From positions 12,283,884 to 12,347,883 of the forward strand of contig CM040753.1 in NCBI GenBank assembly GCA_022829145.1: a stretch of 64,000 bases of DNA. The letters are read 5' to 3'. The number at the start of each line of letters is the position of its first letter. Within the stretch, counting starts at the first letter, position 1. The position numbers were made by a program, and so were the translations under genes. Under the pieces are notes generated by a model, which was given only the letters and a program-made list of their open reading frames with translations, was not told where the DNA came from and did not search any database. Positions 1 through 13,110 of the stretch are shown piece after piece. Source of the DNA: Albula goreensis. Lineage: Eukaryota > Chordata > Actinopteri > Albuliformes > Albulidae.

Positions 1-1902
1 GTTTTTGCTGGTGTTGTACTGGTGACAACGAGCTTCTTCCTTAGCAGTAGCTAGTGCGGCTGCAGATCCGCCATTTGCTCAACAACAAGTTACCACTGCT
101 GTACCTCCAAGACAGAGCTACCTTGGAAATAAGACACATAACTTAAAGCATGGACTAGCCTACAGCATAGGTGTGCTGTAGTGTTGCTTGTGTTGTAGTG
201 TGCTGAACAGTCATTCACTCATATCCTCAGAATTTCTCCCTGCATGAATGTAAGTGGAGGAGAGGTTGTAAAAACCTCCAAATGATTAATCTCTCTCCAT
301 CTTTCCTGGAATTACGGTGTGTATTCAGAATATAGCAGGTGCTGTACCAACACAGTAAGTAGAAATGACTAAAAAGAAGTTACAAAGCAATGTCACATGT
401 GCTGTCACATGTACTGCCTCACAAATTAAATGTAGGATTTTCAGTCCCCAAAGGGGATACTATTCCTCAACAATAACATCAATCAATTATTAAAAAGCAC
501 TAATGCACGATCTTCTGCAGCATTTCCATTGAAATGTAGGTCAAAGTACCAGCTTGTTGCTGCATCTTCAGGTCTTAATTAATACATCAAAGTCATTAAT
601 GAAGGCCTGTGCAAATTCTGGACCATGTGACTGGAGAGGCTCCTGGCCAGTGTTTTAAACCGTATCATCATAGATGCTCCAACAAGAGAATAGTTTTAGT
701 TTTTATGGAGGAGGGGTGGATTTTTATCGGAAAAAGGTTTGTCAATTCAATACGTCAGCCACAGCATAAATACAGAGAGATTTTTTTTTTTGCTAAAGGA
801 AATTTTGCTTTTGAATCACTGGAGAATGGAGATGTGTATGCAGAATCCTTTGTTTCACCTGTGTTTTGATGCTCTGTCCAGAATTTTTTTTCTTCATTTT
901 TGTTGTTTTTCATTTTGTAGTAGGGTACTGTTCATTTTAATCCATTTTTATAGCTTAGATGTATAGGTCTAATGAGGCCTTTGACAGCTGTTTTGATTTC
1001 TTTTTTTTATGCTTTCAAAAGATAACTATTGGGTTATAACCATCGGGTGATCTCTTACAAGAAAATGTTGTAAGGGTGTTTTTTAAGTGCAAGTTGACCC
1101 CTATTACCATCTGGTTGAACCCCTACCTTGTGGTATGATGTAAGCCCACCTGCACTCAAGACAGAAGCCACTCCCACATGGATTTTGATAACATATGATG
1201 CAGAAGATAAACATCAGCATTCACTGCTTGATGTTGATCTGACAACAGTTCTGAGAAACATCTATGACAAATATTTCCATTTAGACGGTGACTCAGTGCT
1301 AATCACCAAGTCAACACTTGTAGTCTAAACAGTGTGGAAACCACAACTCTTCTGGCCTTCTCATGAATTCCTCAAAGTAATGCAACAAAGAATATCCCAA
1401 GGAGCCCAAGCAAGTATGCAATAGATTTCCTCTAAATTTGTATTTAATTGTGTGTATTCTGTCCATACTTTTGAGTAGAACAGTCAGTAATCAAACGTCA
1501 GCACACATTTACTTTCCAGTCAGGCCACATTTTTTGAAGCTTTATTAATTACATTACAAATTTAGATGACGACTGTACTGTGAAGGGATGACTATTTAAC
1601 AACAGGCTTGAGAAGTGACTACAACTTGACTTTTTTGTGTCAGAGATTTCGATGAGATAATCTCATTTCTACCTCTGGGTTTGGATCTTTTCTCTGATTT
1701 CCATTTCCTGGAAGTTCAACTATAATTCCTTGAAGATTTTTACCATAAAACATCTTTCTCAGCTATTCATTAAGATTCATAAAAGAAGAGGGTGTGTAGT
1801 ATGGTCAATCTGATACTGATGATGTTCTCATCATCATAAGCATTACTTAGCATCATAGTGGGAGAAAATATACACACCATATGTAGTTAAGATAGCAGAA
1901 CC

Positions 1903-1937
1903 TATTGGAATTCATCCTGATGGGATGAATTCCAATA
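1903..1937. repeat. Perfect 15-bp inverted repeat, 5-nt loop
   Basis: TATTGGAATTCATCC is followed by TGATG and then the exact inverse. It is a strong cruciform/hairpin in otherwise unremarkable AT-rich DNA, of unknown role. Confidence 0.7.
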
Positions 1938-1987
1938 AACAGATGCTCATGGTCCACTCCACACTCCTAACCTCAATTCCTCCTCAT

Positions 1988-2350
1988 TTACATCATCAGA
2001 GCCTCGAGTGAGTCATAGCCCAACAGGCCTAGGCCCAGAGGAGGGCAGGGGAGGTAAAGAGAGGAAGATGTTTCTTGTGTAGATGAGGCTGTCAGAACCA
2101 ATTCCCTGAGTGGCACATGCATGACAGAGCTTGGCTTGCCTGTTCCCTGATCGGACCGTGGGGCTGAGGGTGAGGAGCTTCCGCATGGCGGAACAGAGAG
2201 GCCTCCTGGCACTGACAGGTGAGCCCTCCTCCACAGCTGAGGCCTCATGTAGCTGACCTGGATTTGCTCCCCCCCTCCACAATGCTGGGCCCTCACACCA
2301 AACCTCATGTCATTGATGTAGGTCACATATGCAATGTGGTCCATCTGATT
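1988..2350 (-). other. GC-richer open segment, unassigned
   Basis: An ORF of 118 codons on the minus strand in a locally GC-rich patch, including MDHIAYVTYINDMRFGVRAQ, with a donor-like CAG|gtcagc inside (at about 2257). No family was recognised. It may be an exon remnant or a chance ORF. Confidence 0.2.
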
Positions 2351-3717
2351 GAAGTGCCTCCTGTCCAGCTCAATGTATCATAAAGTCATCATACATGTGA
2401 GAGTTACTTTTAAATGATTGTTTAATCAAATATTCTTTGATTTTGTCAAATATTCTTTTATGAACAAACCTGTAAAATCAATTTCTCCACTATAAACAAT
2501 TCCCCAGTATAAACACATTTACAATTTATCTTACTTTTCCGTGAAGACAAAATTACTATATTAATAAATGATTTTATTCAACATCCTTGTACTTTTCTTT
2601 GATTATGAGAAAGAAACACACATATATATATATTTTTCCTTTAGGTATGGATTTCATGCATTCCGATTCTAATTCAAGTATATATTAAAAAGGTATATCT
2701 GTGTCCAGATCCCTACCAGATGCTCCATAGGGAGTATATTTATACACCAATATTCCACACATACTACTGGACTGTACTGTGCTTTCTCTCAACTGATGCC
2801 CAAGAATAAGTAGAAAGCTAATGAAGCTACCAATCACTGGCAATCTATGTTGGACAGTGTGAGTTTACTCAACCATTGTGCCTTGAATGTTTATTGAGGA
2901 AAGCTATGCAACTCACCCATGATATTTTATGAATTAGATTTTGTGCACAGCTGCAGATGGGGCATAGTGTGGCCCATGCATTACCATCTATGGATCCATT
3001 ACTGTGGTGTGCAGCAAAAGATGTGAGGTGTGAAGTCTGAGGGTGTGAAGTGTTCAGAGTTTCTTATCTCATGATAAAAAACCTCACCATCTTGTTTTTT
3101 TTCCTTCTCCTGCCTCTTTGGGTATACCTAATGAAGTACGGTAACACCACCTAAATTCAATTGTTCTTGTATCTTGTAACAAAGTCAAGGTCACAAAGAG
3201 AATGGTTGAAAGTCACTTTTGTAGAAATAAATAGGACAGTCTAATCATTAGGATAATAATTATGACAGACAATCATTTGTATTACTTTGTATACAATTGA
3301 GACATAATATGTCTGACACTAGGATATGTGATAGACAACAATTAGAAGTTGTATTAACTATAAGTTGCATTGTATAACAAGTGGCATGCAGTGCTTTAGT
3401 TAATTTATCTTAACCTAGCAGCAAGATGGCACCATTATCAGTTCCTATGTGACTATCGGTACATGTCATAATGTGTGTCTTTGCCATGCAGTTAACACCC
3501 ACCTCATACAGTAATATTTCCTTCAATCTTTGGAAATGAGTGATTTGATAATGAGAATAGTAACTTGGATTAAATGTGTGTGAATATAAAAGCACCAGGT
3601 GCAGCTTACTTCTACATTCATCGAATCAAATACAGTGGATGTGAACGAATCCTTTGTAGTGCAATATAGAAAAGTAGAGTTTCAATTTTCACCTCAGTAA
3701 TTCATCTTGTCCAATAG

Positions 3718-3892
3718 GTCCGACCTTGAGAACGACATGCCAGAATGTGCCAATGAAAGCAATGGAAAGAAAGGCGCCTCTTGTTCTGAAACTGGGATTG
3801 TATTTTATGCTTCTGAATTTCAGTGGTCTGCTGATGTTTTTACAACTGCTGAATTTACTGACAAAAAAAACTCAACCTTTGAAAATATTCAG
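3718..3892 (+). CDS. Candidate internal exon of an unassigned gene
   Basis: 175 nt open throughout, between a fair acceptor (tcttgtccaatag) and a strong donor (CAG|gtaagt). It encodes 58 residues, Ser/Thr/Glu-rich and polar, including FQWSADVFTTAEF and ending STFENIQ. The Ser-Ala-Asp-Val-Phe pattern loosely recalls the long disordered region of DDIAS (noxin), but that is from memory and weak. Possible partners lie at 4797-4839 and 5051-5311. No upstream exon was found in the window. It could also be a chance ORF. Confidence 0.35.
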
Positions 3893-4796
3893 GTAAGTTG
3901 GGGGGAGTGTGACTTATAAATTACACCTATACTCACAGATAAACATCAGTGCTGCTTTCTTAAATTTTATTGAAAGGCAGGCATTCATTTCAGTAGTTTG
4001 AAAACCATGGCCTCAAGAAATGATACATGAGAAGTCTCTTCATTCATTTTACAATGCTAAGATTTTTTTCCTCCATAAGTCATTCGATCAAATTTTCAAT
4101 TATATCATTTTCAATTATATTTATACTGTAGAACCACTATGAAATTGTTCCTATAAAAACAGTCTGCACAAAGATTGTATGATATTTCAATTCTATACTA
4201 TTTCATCATCAATGGTCCTCCATCTCAAATACAGACATTGACTTGCATTCAATTATTACAAACAATAGTGCAGTTTTTCTTAACAGTGGCATCTTATTCT
4301 CTATAGACTGATGGGTGAAAGCACGCAGCTGAAAAGAGGCATTCCTTTGGCGGGATGGTACAGAATGAAGCAGTAGCTACAGAACAAAGCCATTGGCAAT
4401 GATCATCAGAAAGTGGTAAGAGGTTCCAATGTTAAAACGATTCTTTCTCACATTTAACATTTCCAGCCTTTAGAAATCTTGTGGTAGAGGGAGCTGTGTT
4501 ACTATGGCAAAAACGTAGCATGAAGAAAAGGGCAGGTACTGATCACCGTAACATGGAACAGCCCCGATGCTGGGTAAAGATATATCATTATTTGTTGGTT
4601 GGCTGGTTGGTTGCTTGAAATGTGTTAGCCCACTGCTAGCATCTTTAACCTTCCATTCTACTTCATGTTTGGATTGACTTAATATTCATGAGTTGTTTTT
4701 TCATTGTATTCCCATTTATTGCATACACACCTGTGGTTAGCATTTATTGTGTATTTTATGTTTAGCATGATTTTTAAAACATTTTGTTTGATTTAG

Positions 4797-4839
4797 GGTG
4801 AGGATATAACTAAAGATTCCACCACAGGTGGAATCACAG
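4797..4839 (+). CDS. Candidate small exon following 3718-3892
   Basis: The acceptor ttgatttag and the donor acag|gtgaaa (or acag|gtggaa at 4828) enclose a short open segment, GEDITKDSTTGGIT, in phase with the 3718-3892 exon. It leaves phase 1, which does not fit the next open segment at 5051, so at most one of the two joins is right. Confidence 0.2.
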
Positions 4840-5050
4840 GTGAAAGAAGTACTACTGTTGTCTGTCTTGTTTTAATATCAAATTAGGAAAATACTAATGT
4901 GCATTACCTATTTTGGAAAAACACCTTAGTTTTAGCATAATTGATATAAGCTTAGGATGGATATAAAAAATGCTTTAATGGAAAATTGAAAAAATGAATG
5001 ATAAAATTGTCAATAAAAGTATCAGATCAAAACAAAATGTTGTTTCTCAG

Positions 5051-5654
5051 TGTTGCACTGCTTTATGTAACAGAAAAACGAAAGAAAGGAGAACACTGAA
5101 CAGTGCTATATCCACCTCTGACCTCAAGCACTGGAAAAAGATACAATTCTATGCTTCCCATAACTGTTATGTTGAGAAAGGGAACAAAAGACTGTGTGCT
5201 CCTGAACGTCTGCACTGCAGAGAGGGATTACAGTCCTCCATAGGCAGCACACCCCAGTTCTTAACCCTCCCTACAGCCTCCAGCTTGGCATACAGTCCTC
5301 TACCCCTCTGAATGCCATCTTCAATGTGAGTTTATGTAAATGATGGCATTCTTTTGAAGGTGCATGCACACCCATGTGGATATTATCATCGCCCCTCAGC
5401 TGAACCCTGAAGGCTGCTGGATCCCGAGTGCTTTAGGATGCAAGCTGTCTTTATCAGAGCTGCAAGACTATGCCTCCTGCCCACTGGCACAGATCCTTGG
5501 CAGATGCCACATCAGTCCCTGGCGTGATGCTTGGATCAGACCTGTAGCAGTTAAAGCTTCATGGGGCAGTCCCACTAACAACAGGCAGGAATCCACACTG
5601 ACCAAGCTTCCGGATTGGTCTGAATTTGCTTCACAACAGATGGAGCCGTGGTGA
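5051..5654 (+). pseudogene. Two adjacent open segments in different frames, possible decayed 3' exon
   Basis: After a good acceptor (tgtttctcag at 5050), a frame runs 5051-5311 (includes SAISTSDLKHWKKIQFYASH). A second frame runs about 5364-5654 (includes APQLNPEGCW and ends KLPDWSEFASQQMEPW). The composition looks more protein-like than the surroundings, and 5051 is in phase with the exon ending at 3892. The frame change between them suggests decay, a missed intron, or chance. The Ala-Pro-Gln-Leu and Trp-Ser elements near the end are faintly like the DDIAS C terminus. Confidence 0.22.
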
Positions 5655-5863
5655 GCTCATTATGGTGGGTCCCTAAGGATGTCTGGTGCACTTTGAGCTC
5701 TGATGCCATGGTGGCCCTCTGCATTGATCAGTCTGTTTTAATAAGAGGCAATGAAGAGCAGTCTTACACAACAAAATGCCATTAGTTCATACACATACTG
5801 TGAAACAAGAATGTCAAATTTTGGACACAGTGATTCAGGAAAGCATTTATATGAGTTGAAGGA

Positions 5864-5921
5864 AATAATAATAATAATAATCATCATCATCATCATTGTC
5901 ATCATCATCATCATCATCATA
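5864..5921. repeat. (TAA)n/(TCA)n trinucleotide repeat
   Basis: Runs of AAT units switch into TCA units with one TTG interruption. The poly-Ile and poly-Met frames here are artefacts. Confidence 0.95.
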
Positions 5922-6876
5922 AACTCAGCAGTGGAACAGAAACAAATCTTTTTTTTATTGTTGACTATATCTTCTTGAAGGTATACCACAGGAAAATACT
6001 GCAATATGTTGGAGAATGTGGTGGTCTGTTCCACTATTCTATTCTTAACTTTCTGAAATCAATATATATTTTAAGATATGTTTGCAATATCCTAACCAGA
6101 TATCATGAATATATAACATAAACATGTATATTCCCAGAACAGTTACAACAAGCATGTATTTATGGTTATTAATGGAGGGAATAATTTACTTGGACTTCTG
6201 AATCCAGTTTGTTTTCTTTCTTCTGTAAAGACAAACAGTTTGACATATTTCTGAGATGCTGCCAGTGATATACTGTAGAGGTACAATGTGGGCCCATATA
6301 TTTAGCATTTACAGTAAGTCAGAACTCTGCTTACATAAATAACAGCACTCTTCTCTGTGTTTATTCTTATCTTTCCCATTTCTGTTTATTCTGTGTCTCT
6401 CTTCAGGTCTGGTATTCTCTCAGTCTTTCCCACCTTCCACATTTCCTTAGCAAACCTTAGAGCACTGAAATGCTTATAGTGTGTCATTTAGCCCAGATCA
6501 CCCAGTGGAGAAACAGTGAGGTCAACCATATGAATCCCTTATCAGAGTTGAAGTTAAAAGAAATCATCTGAGCTTTGCACAAATGTGATGTGGCAATGCT
6601 GCATCAAAACTGTCTAAGCATTTAATAATCCCATCTGCAAGAGACTGATTATAATTTCCCACTGTAAACCCAAAAAAAGGCCATATCCTTTTCTTTAAAA
6701 TGTTACCATGGAAATGAACAATAAGAAATCAGACACACAGTGCATTCATTTCAGCAGGTGACAATGAGAGAAGAAAACATGTTTCACATAGAATGGAGGA
6801 TGCAGTGCAAGTCAGCTGTTCTGAATGATACTGTAAATGAGGTGATTAATATTTCTGTGAAAAATGTCTCTTTACT

Positions 6877-6878
<2 letters not shown>

Positions 6879-6942
<64 letters not shown>

Positions 6943-6955
6943 GCTCTCTCTCTCA
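6879..6955. repeat. (CT)n microsatellite
   Basis: About 29 CT units, then an interrupted tail (TCTTCTCGCTCTCTC). Confidence 0.97.
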
Positions 6956-9900
6956 TAGGCACACACATACATATTTACACACCACACACAGATATATTTC
7001 AGCTGTGTAAACAAGGAATACCATTCTATTTATACATTACTTGGAATACAGACAGTACTTTGTGTGTTCAGGATAATATGTATTTATGGTTTCAAAAATA
7101 GCAAGGAAATGGGTAAATATTTAAATATTCATCTCATTTTTAAATAGTTGAAGCTATTTTCTAGTCCCATTCATTTCTAGTCACATTCTTCATTATAAAT
7201 TACAGTGCAGATTAGTACACCCAAAGACCTCACACTACCTTTTTGCCACACTTTTCATTTTTTTAAATGAAAGACTACATTTCCTTGTATTCTATAGTCT
7301 TTCAGTTTGCCACAGCACCTGCTGGTAAAAGACTGTTGGAGATTGTTAATGATACCAAGGCTTTACACAACTGAGGGAAAACAGGAAGATGACAGTTGTG
7401 TATGCTAAAAACCTCTAGCTTTATTATGAGTGTACACAGTATCTAGCATAAACCACAACCACCTCACATTATTGATGTATTTTCTCAAGTTATATTCCCC
7501 AACCATTGTAAAGCAATGATATCTTACATATAACCAGTGTATACATGTATATGGTATATATACTAAATGCATTGCAGTTACAAAATTATTTAGTTCAAAA
7601 TTCAAAGTATAATTTTTGTTTGTACAGGCATAGCCTTCCTTTCCCTTAAGATGATGTCTCTGCAGGCTGTATGAGCTCTCCATTGACAAGTACTGGAATG
7701 ATACAGTTTGAAAGGCTTAAATCTTGAAAGGAAATGTAAAGCTAGATTCTGGTAAATGCTGATGTGACATATTCATTTATAGCAAAGTTAGCAAGACATC
7801 TCTGACCAGTAGCAGTTCTGTAGTCATTAACTGATAGAAAGCAAACTTCTGAAACTGAAAGTTGAGAAATAGATCAGAAGAGAACATTTATGCTGTCTTT
7901 GCTCCAAATTAATACAGTGAAATGTAATACAGAATAAATTACAATTTAAATACTATGATATTTTTATCTCATCATAAAAACCAAGCAGTAAATCCTTGTG
8001 GTAGCTAATTTCTAATGAAAATGGTATAAAATTTAAGCAGATATTTCTGGGCTTGAGAGGGGGGAAATGAATCAACATAACCTATCTAAGGCAATCCAAA
8101 TGAAGGCACAGAGAGTAAAAAGTGTCATAAAAATCACAAAACAACTCCACCACCCACATGGCGCATCATGGCAGCAGTCAAGTGAATAACAATACAAGAG
8201 AAAGCTTTGCAGAATATTGATTTAATGTGCTGTTCAAGCAGTGGAAGATCTAGAGTCTAAATTAGCCATGCTCTATTTCCCCCATACCTTAGACTTATTG
8301 CCTCAGTTCAACTCATGATGGTTAGAGATGGGAACATTTATGTTTAGTTTACGTAACTAGTCAAATAATGTCCCTGTTTACAAAGAAATATCAAAAATAA
8401 CTTTTGTTTTAAAGTTGGGATGCATTGCTATTTGTGTTAAAGCAGTAAAACAGTTCATATAATACAGTCACAATTAATCTCACATACTGTTTGTTCATAA
8501 ACCAGGTAAAATATGAAAGAGGTGTTTGAAATTGTTTCTTATATCAGTGCTTTCTCTGGTGTTCAATGTATGATCACAGAGGAAATTCACACAGTGTTTG
8601 CTGAAAATAAAGAATAATATTTCAAAATTGATGTTAGGAGAGATTTGTGGATGAGGTTGTTTTATAACTCTCAGATGACCCCGGCAAAAAAAGGTAACAT
8701 AACTCTTACAGTCTTAAGGTATGAATTGGTTTAAAGACGCACTCCCTGGTGTCCACCTCACATTCACCCAGCAAAGATAAGTATCTTTATTACAATCACC
8801 AATATTTGATCATCTACTGGTCTTGCGTTCACTCATGGAAATCTATGAAAAACGGGATATGAACATTAGGCACTGATATTACAGAGGCTCAAGGGGCAAA
8901 AACCAAAACCTGTTACTACAACATATTATATATAATATGTGACTACAAAACATATTATGTTCTCCATAATATTATTTAAAAGGGTCAAAGGTAAAGTACA
9001 AAGCAAGCCTTCCATTGCATACCTGATCTTACAATGTAAGTTAGCAATCTTAATGTAAAACATTTAATACTACAGTACAACAGTAATGACATACCAGTAT
9101 ATGTTAGTAAAAAAGACATGCCATTTTGTTGATCCACTTTGTTAAATATAAAGATTTATGTAAGGATGATTTCAAGATGGAGTCCTTCAAAGAACAAAAC
9201 TAGAGCGATGTCAGGTTTTGTTGTAGACAAGCACAACACCTTCACCAATACATGCAAATGGAATGGTTGAGCCAATTGTAGCTCCCCCGACAATGAGATT
9301 ATGAAGCTGCATTCTACCATAACCAAAATCGATGTAGCTACACATGCTACCTGCTTCTCCCATGCATAAATTCTGAGTAGGTTTTATGCATGGTAATCTG
9401 GCTGGGTTGTTTAGGAATAATTATAATAATACATACTAATTCATAACACAATAATCTATCACTGATATGCCCAAAGAAGCATATTTGTGTACTAGATGGA
9501 CCAACATATTTTCCTTAAGTTAGCTAGTTTAAATCTTCCTCAATGGTCAGATAAACATTGAATACATACAATTTCATGATAGGCTTTACAAAATACATAT
9601 ATTATTACAAACAAAATATGTGATTATATTTAAGCACAAATGTACTCAAATGTAGACAGTTATTGTTTCAGTTGAATATTTTAGTTAAGTGTGGAGTATC
9701 CTAAAATCTTTATAATTTCAAAAAAACATATGTCTTTACAAATGGTCACTAGATCATTCCCCTCATCCCCTCTGTCTGGCTATTTGGTCCCTTGCAGTCC
9801 CTGGCCACTTTTATTCCCCAGCAAAGGAAATCAGAGTACTCAGTTAACATATCAGTTTAATATAAAGGGAAAAAAAGAAAGCAAAGTGAACAACTCATTT

Positions 9901-10539
9901 GGACTTCAAAATCTATGGGGAAAATGAGGTGAAACGTGTAAGTTCTTTAAATTAGTATTTAGCTTATACACAGACAGCTTACTGTTGTTAGTTAATGACG
10001 CGTTAGGCATGCTTATCCTCACGTGACCCTCCTTTGTCTGGCATGCATAGTTTACAGAAGGGTGGGCTTTATGATTTTGAACTTCTGTACAGCATGACGT
10101 TGTTCCAAAAGCACTTCTGAGAAATGCAGGTCAGATAGGACACAGAATTGGCTTCAGCTAGCGGGTTTCAGTCAAAACCAGGATTTGATCCAGTATCAGC
10201 ATTTCAAAACAAGCTTTTTAACTAGTAATGTTTAAACTCAGCTAATGACAAGTCTCTATACTCTCTATAATTACTCTGTATAAAATATTCACCTTTACCA
10301 GTTACATTTAAATGATTAAAATTATTTTTATTATTATCATTATTTTGTTAGTCATTGATTTTAGTTTATGTTGTTTTTGTGGTTTTGTTGTTTAAATGGA
10401 TGAAGCAGCAATGAGTGATATTTTAACACCACCTTCTGATAGTCCCATCATTTCTGTATTGAATATTTCAAATTTTCAATATTAAAACAAATATCGTTAT
10501 TTACTGTGGGGTAGCATTTGTCCTGTTCCTCCTAACAGC

Positions 10540-10976
10540 AGTCCTGAGATGACTTCAACGTTTTTTTCCTTGCAAAAAATGTGCACATTATTCAGTCACA
10601 TTCTTGCACACAAATCAGTTTGACTGCTAGGAGGAGCTTCTCTTTCCACCGTTTTCATCCTACTCCAATAGTGTGCACAGCAGCCTTATCAGTGTGTGCT
10701 TGTCTAGCCAATGGTGCTACTCTTCATAGCTCACATGACGGCTTTTTCTCTCTTCTCTCTACATGGACAAAATATCGAGACAGACAGGATTTAGGAGCTG
10801 AAACTACAGCAACGGGATGTCTTGCGGTGTAGTCGGCTTTTGTAAATTATTGTTGGTACAAAATTAAACATAGCCAATGTATCAGCCTTTGTTCGAACGG
10901 ACTTTTCGCCTTTTTGCTGCTGTTAATAGCCCGCGTGAAACTCGAAGTCTGTAACATTCTGCATTGAAAAATATTT
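10540..10976 (+). promoter_or_regulatory. Candidate promoter / first exon region (possible pri-miR-181 host)
   Basis: CpG dinucleotides are clearly denser from about 10.5 to 11.35 kb than in the AT-rich flanks (for example TTCGAACGG, CCCGCGTG, CTCGCGTTCGG). A near-perfect splice donor (gtaagtat) lies at 10977. It lies 28 kb upstream of the mir-181 hairpins on the same strand, so it could start their host transcript. No TATA box or ORF decides this. Inference only. Confidence 0.2.
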
Positions 10977-11902
10977 GTAAGTATCGACATCATCTGTTTT
11001 ATACCTTTACTTTTGCATGTTTGATCTGTTGCAGCCACTGATTGTGATCGCTAAGAGCTGAATCTTTGCAGTTTGTTACTCCGTTTAAAACTGGTCATAA
11101 TTTGAATAATGTTGCGGAAAGTCACAGAAAAAAAATACTAACGCAGACCTCGCGTTCGGATCATTCTATAGGATTCATTTGTTCAGTTTTATTATTTGGT
11201 ATTTTGCCTTTGATTGCAATCACTGGTTGATATTGTAAACAGTAACTGGTTTATACGTTACAAGTAAGTGCAGCGGTAAACTCGCCGACCCCTCCCACAA
11301 GGTGCACAACTGTCCAGCCGCCGGTCCCCACGGCTGAGTGAGGATTGTAAGGTGTAGAGGTGGACTGTAATACTTGAGTAAAAATCTATGAAAATGATTA
11401 GGCATAACATAAGTGCATCGTCCCAACTGTATTTTAAAAAAATATCAAATCGTTTAATATATGTCTGTTATTGTAGATGTGACTGTGATACACTGGGCAC
11501 ACTTAAATGCTGACAGTGTTTAAGCAGTGATGGTGTTTTCTGTCAGAGTGTAAGTACACTTGCTGTTAAAGGAAGAAATTCATGTCATATAAAGAGTATT
11601 TTGATCGGTGTTAGATGGAGGAAAAAAATAAAGTATAAAAGGAATTGCACCTTGCTTTAGAAAGCTGATTTTGTAGATGCAAATGTAATGAGAATGAACT
11701 GTCAGATTGTTTGATGTTGAAAGGCCTCAGATGTGTTTAATTAGTACTTATAAAATCTGTCTATCCTATTCTCCTGTGGTGCCCTGGATAAAGGCAAAGA
11801 GAACACAGAAAGTCACTTCAGTGGAGGAACACCTAATTAAATTTTTATATCTGTTTTTTAATGCCGGTATGTTCCTTCTTTGTCTGGCTTCTCTGTTATC
11901 TA

Positions 11903-11954
11903 CACCCCCCCACCCCCACCCCCACCACCACCACCACTACCACCCGCCCCCCCG
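11903..11954. repeat. C-rich tract, possible G-quadruplex on minus strand
   Basis: CCCCCC, CCCCC and CACCACCACC blocks, then CGCCCCCCCG. The minus strand has four or more G-runs within 50 nt, enough for a G-quadruplex. Confidence 0.8.
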
Positions 11955-13092
11955 CAACTGCCGCCCACTGCGGACTGAGACACCTGAAGGCTAGACATAA
12001 TGATCAACAGAGCTCGAGTCTGTCTGGAGTGCTGCCAGTTGTTTTTTTTCCCCTCTACAATCAAGGAGCCAGCACGCAATGTTTGCAGGGCCAGTTCCGC
12101 CTTCATGTGTGGATCAGGAGTGTGGCACATGAGCGCGGGAAAACATGAAAATGGACACTGTCCCTTTCTTCTCCTGTGTAGCTACCTTAACATGCGTCTG
12201 CAAAAATGAGAAATGGCTCATACAGATTTTCTTGCACACGAAGAGACTTATGTGGCATGCTTTTCGCATAGTGCAGCATGCGAAATGGAGGGACTGCATG
12301 AAGGGAGCAAATGTGCGTAACATCCTTTGCACACAGATTTTTTTTTCGTTGACAGGGGTTTGTAAATATCCATTCGCTTCCATACCATTACACAAAATAT
12401 ATGGATGCCTTTGTAAATGGGTTACTATTGTCCCAGTGGATTCACTGTAGTTGGTGAAATGGACTTCACTGACCACAGCAAATTCACACTTCTCCTCTCC
12501 ACACTGATGAGCTGGCACTGCTTAGTCGATCTGTGAAATGGGATTTTCTACAAACTACACCTCTCATCCATTGCTGAAGAGAGTTTCAGTCAATTGGTGC
12601 TCAAAATCAGTAAGATTCAGATCAACTCTTGTAGCAATAACATAAAACCTTTGTCATATCAAAGACACATAAAGGAGATGAAAGCATTTCATTACGAAGT
12701 TTTGGCCTGTCCACTCTTCAGCAAAACAGCTTGTTGCAATTAGGATATTGGTGCTTTAAATATTGTCTGTCTTATGTTTTTACCAGAGGGGCATGCAACC
12801 GTTTCGTATTGTGACAACTTTACTCTCAATAGAATCTTTATTTCCACTTCATAATTCCTACGAGTGAAATCTTCAGAGGATTTTCAGTGCAGCATGTTTA
12901 GAGGAAGGACAGACATCAGTGGAGCCTTTGTGAGCCACCCACACGTTGATCTGCTCTTTGTGTCGACAGCAACCCCGTGTGAAGAAGAATAAGGACACAT
13001 TTAAGCATTTCTAAATATCTTGTTAGGGAGAATGGTTTTAAAATGAGTAATATTTAATAAAATCCATCATTGCTTGAGGAAATAATATTAAT

Positions 13093-13110
13093 AGCATATA
13101 ATTATATGCT
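13093..13110. repeat. 18-bp perfect palindrome
   Basis: AGCATATAATTATATGCT reads the same on both strands. Short AT-rich palindromes of this kind are not rare in such DNA, so no function is claimed. Confidence 0.5.

Larger units (their letters stand above)
1..3717. other. AT-rich sequence, no supported gene
   Basis: Apart from the inverted repeat at 1903 and the open patch at 1988-2350, this holds only short chance ORFs. A 66-codon open frame ending at 1328 on the plus strand has no convincing acceptor. Confidence 0.5.
5655..10539. other. Non-coding AT-rich sequence
   Basis: No exon, RNA gene or transposon end was recognised. It contains the trinucleotide repeat at 5864 and the CT array at 6879. 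Confidence 0.6.

Noticed and set aside
609..966. Two overlapping ORFs of 75-86 codons
   Set aside because: Low-complexity T-rich sequence; no splice or codon signal of coding.
1119..1328. 66-codon plus-strand ORF ending with a stop at 1326-1328
   Set aside because: No pyrimidine tract or acceptor at its start and no family recognised; probably chance.
9230..9420. Possible tRNA- or snRNA-like patch with complex sequence
   Set aside because: No A/B box pair or cloverleaf could be formed.
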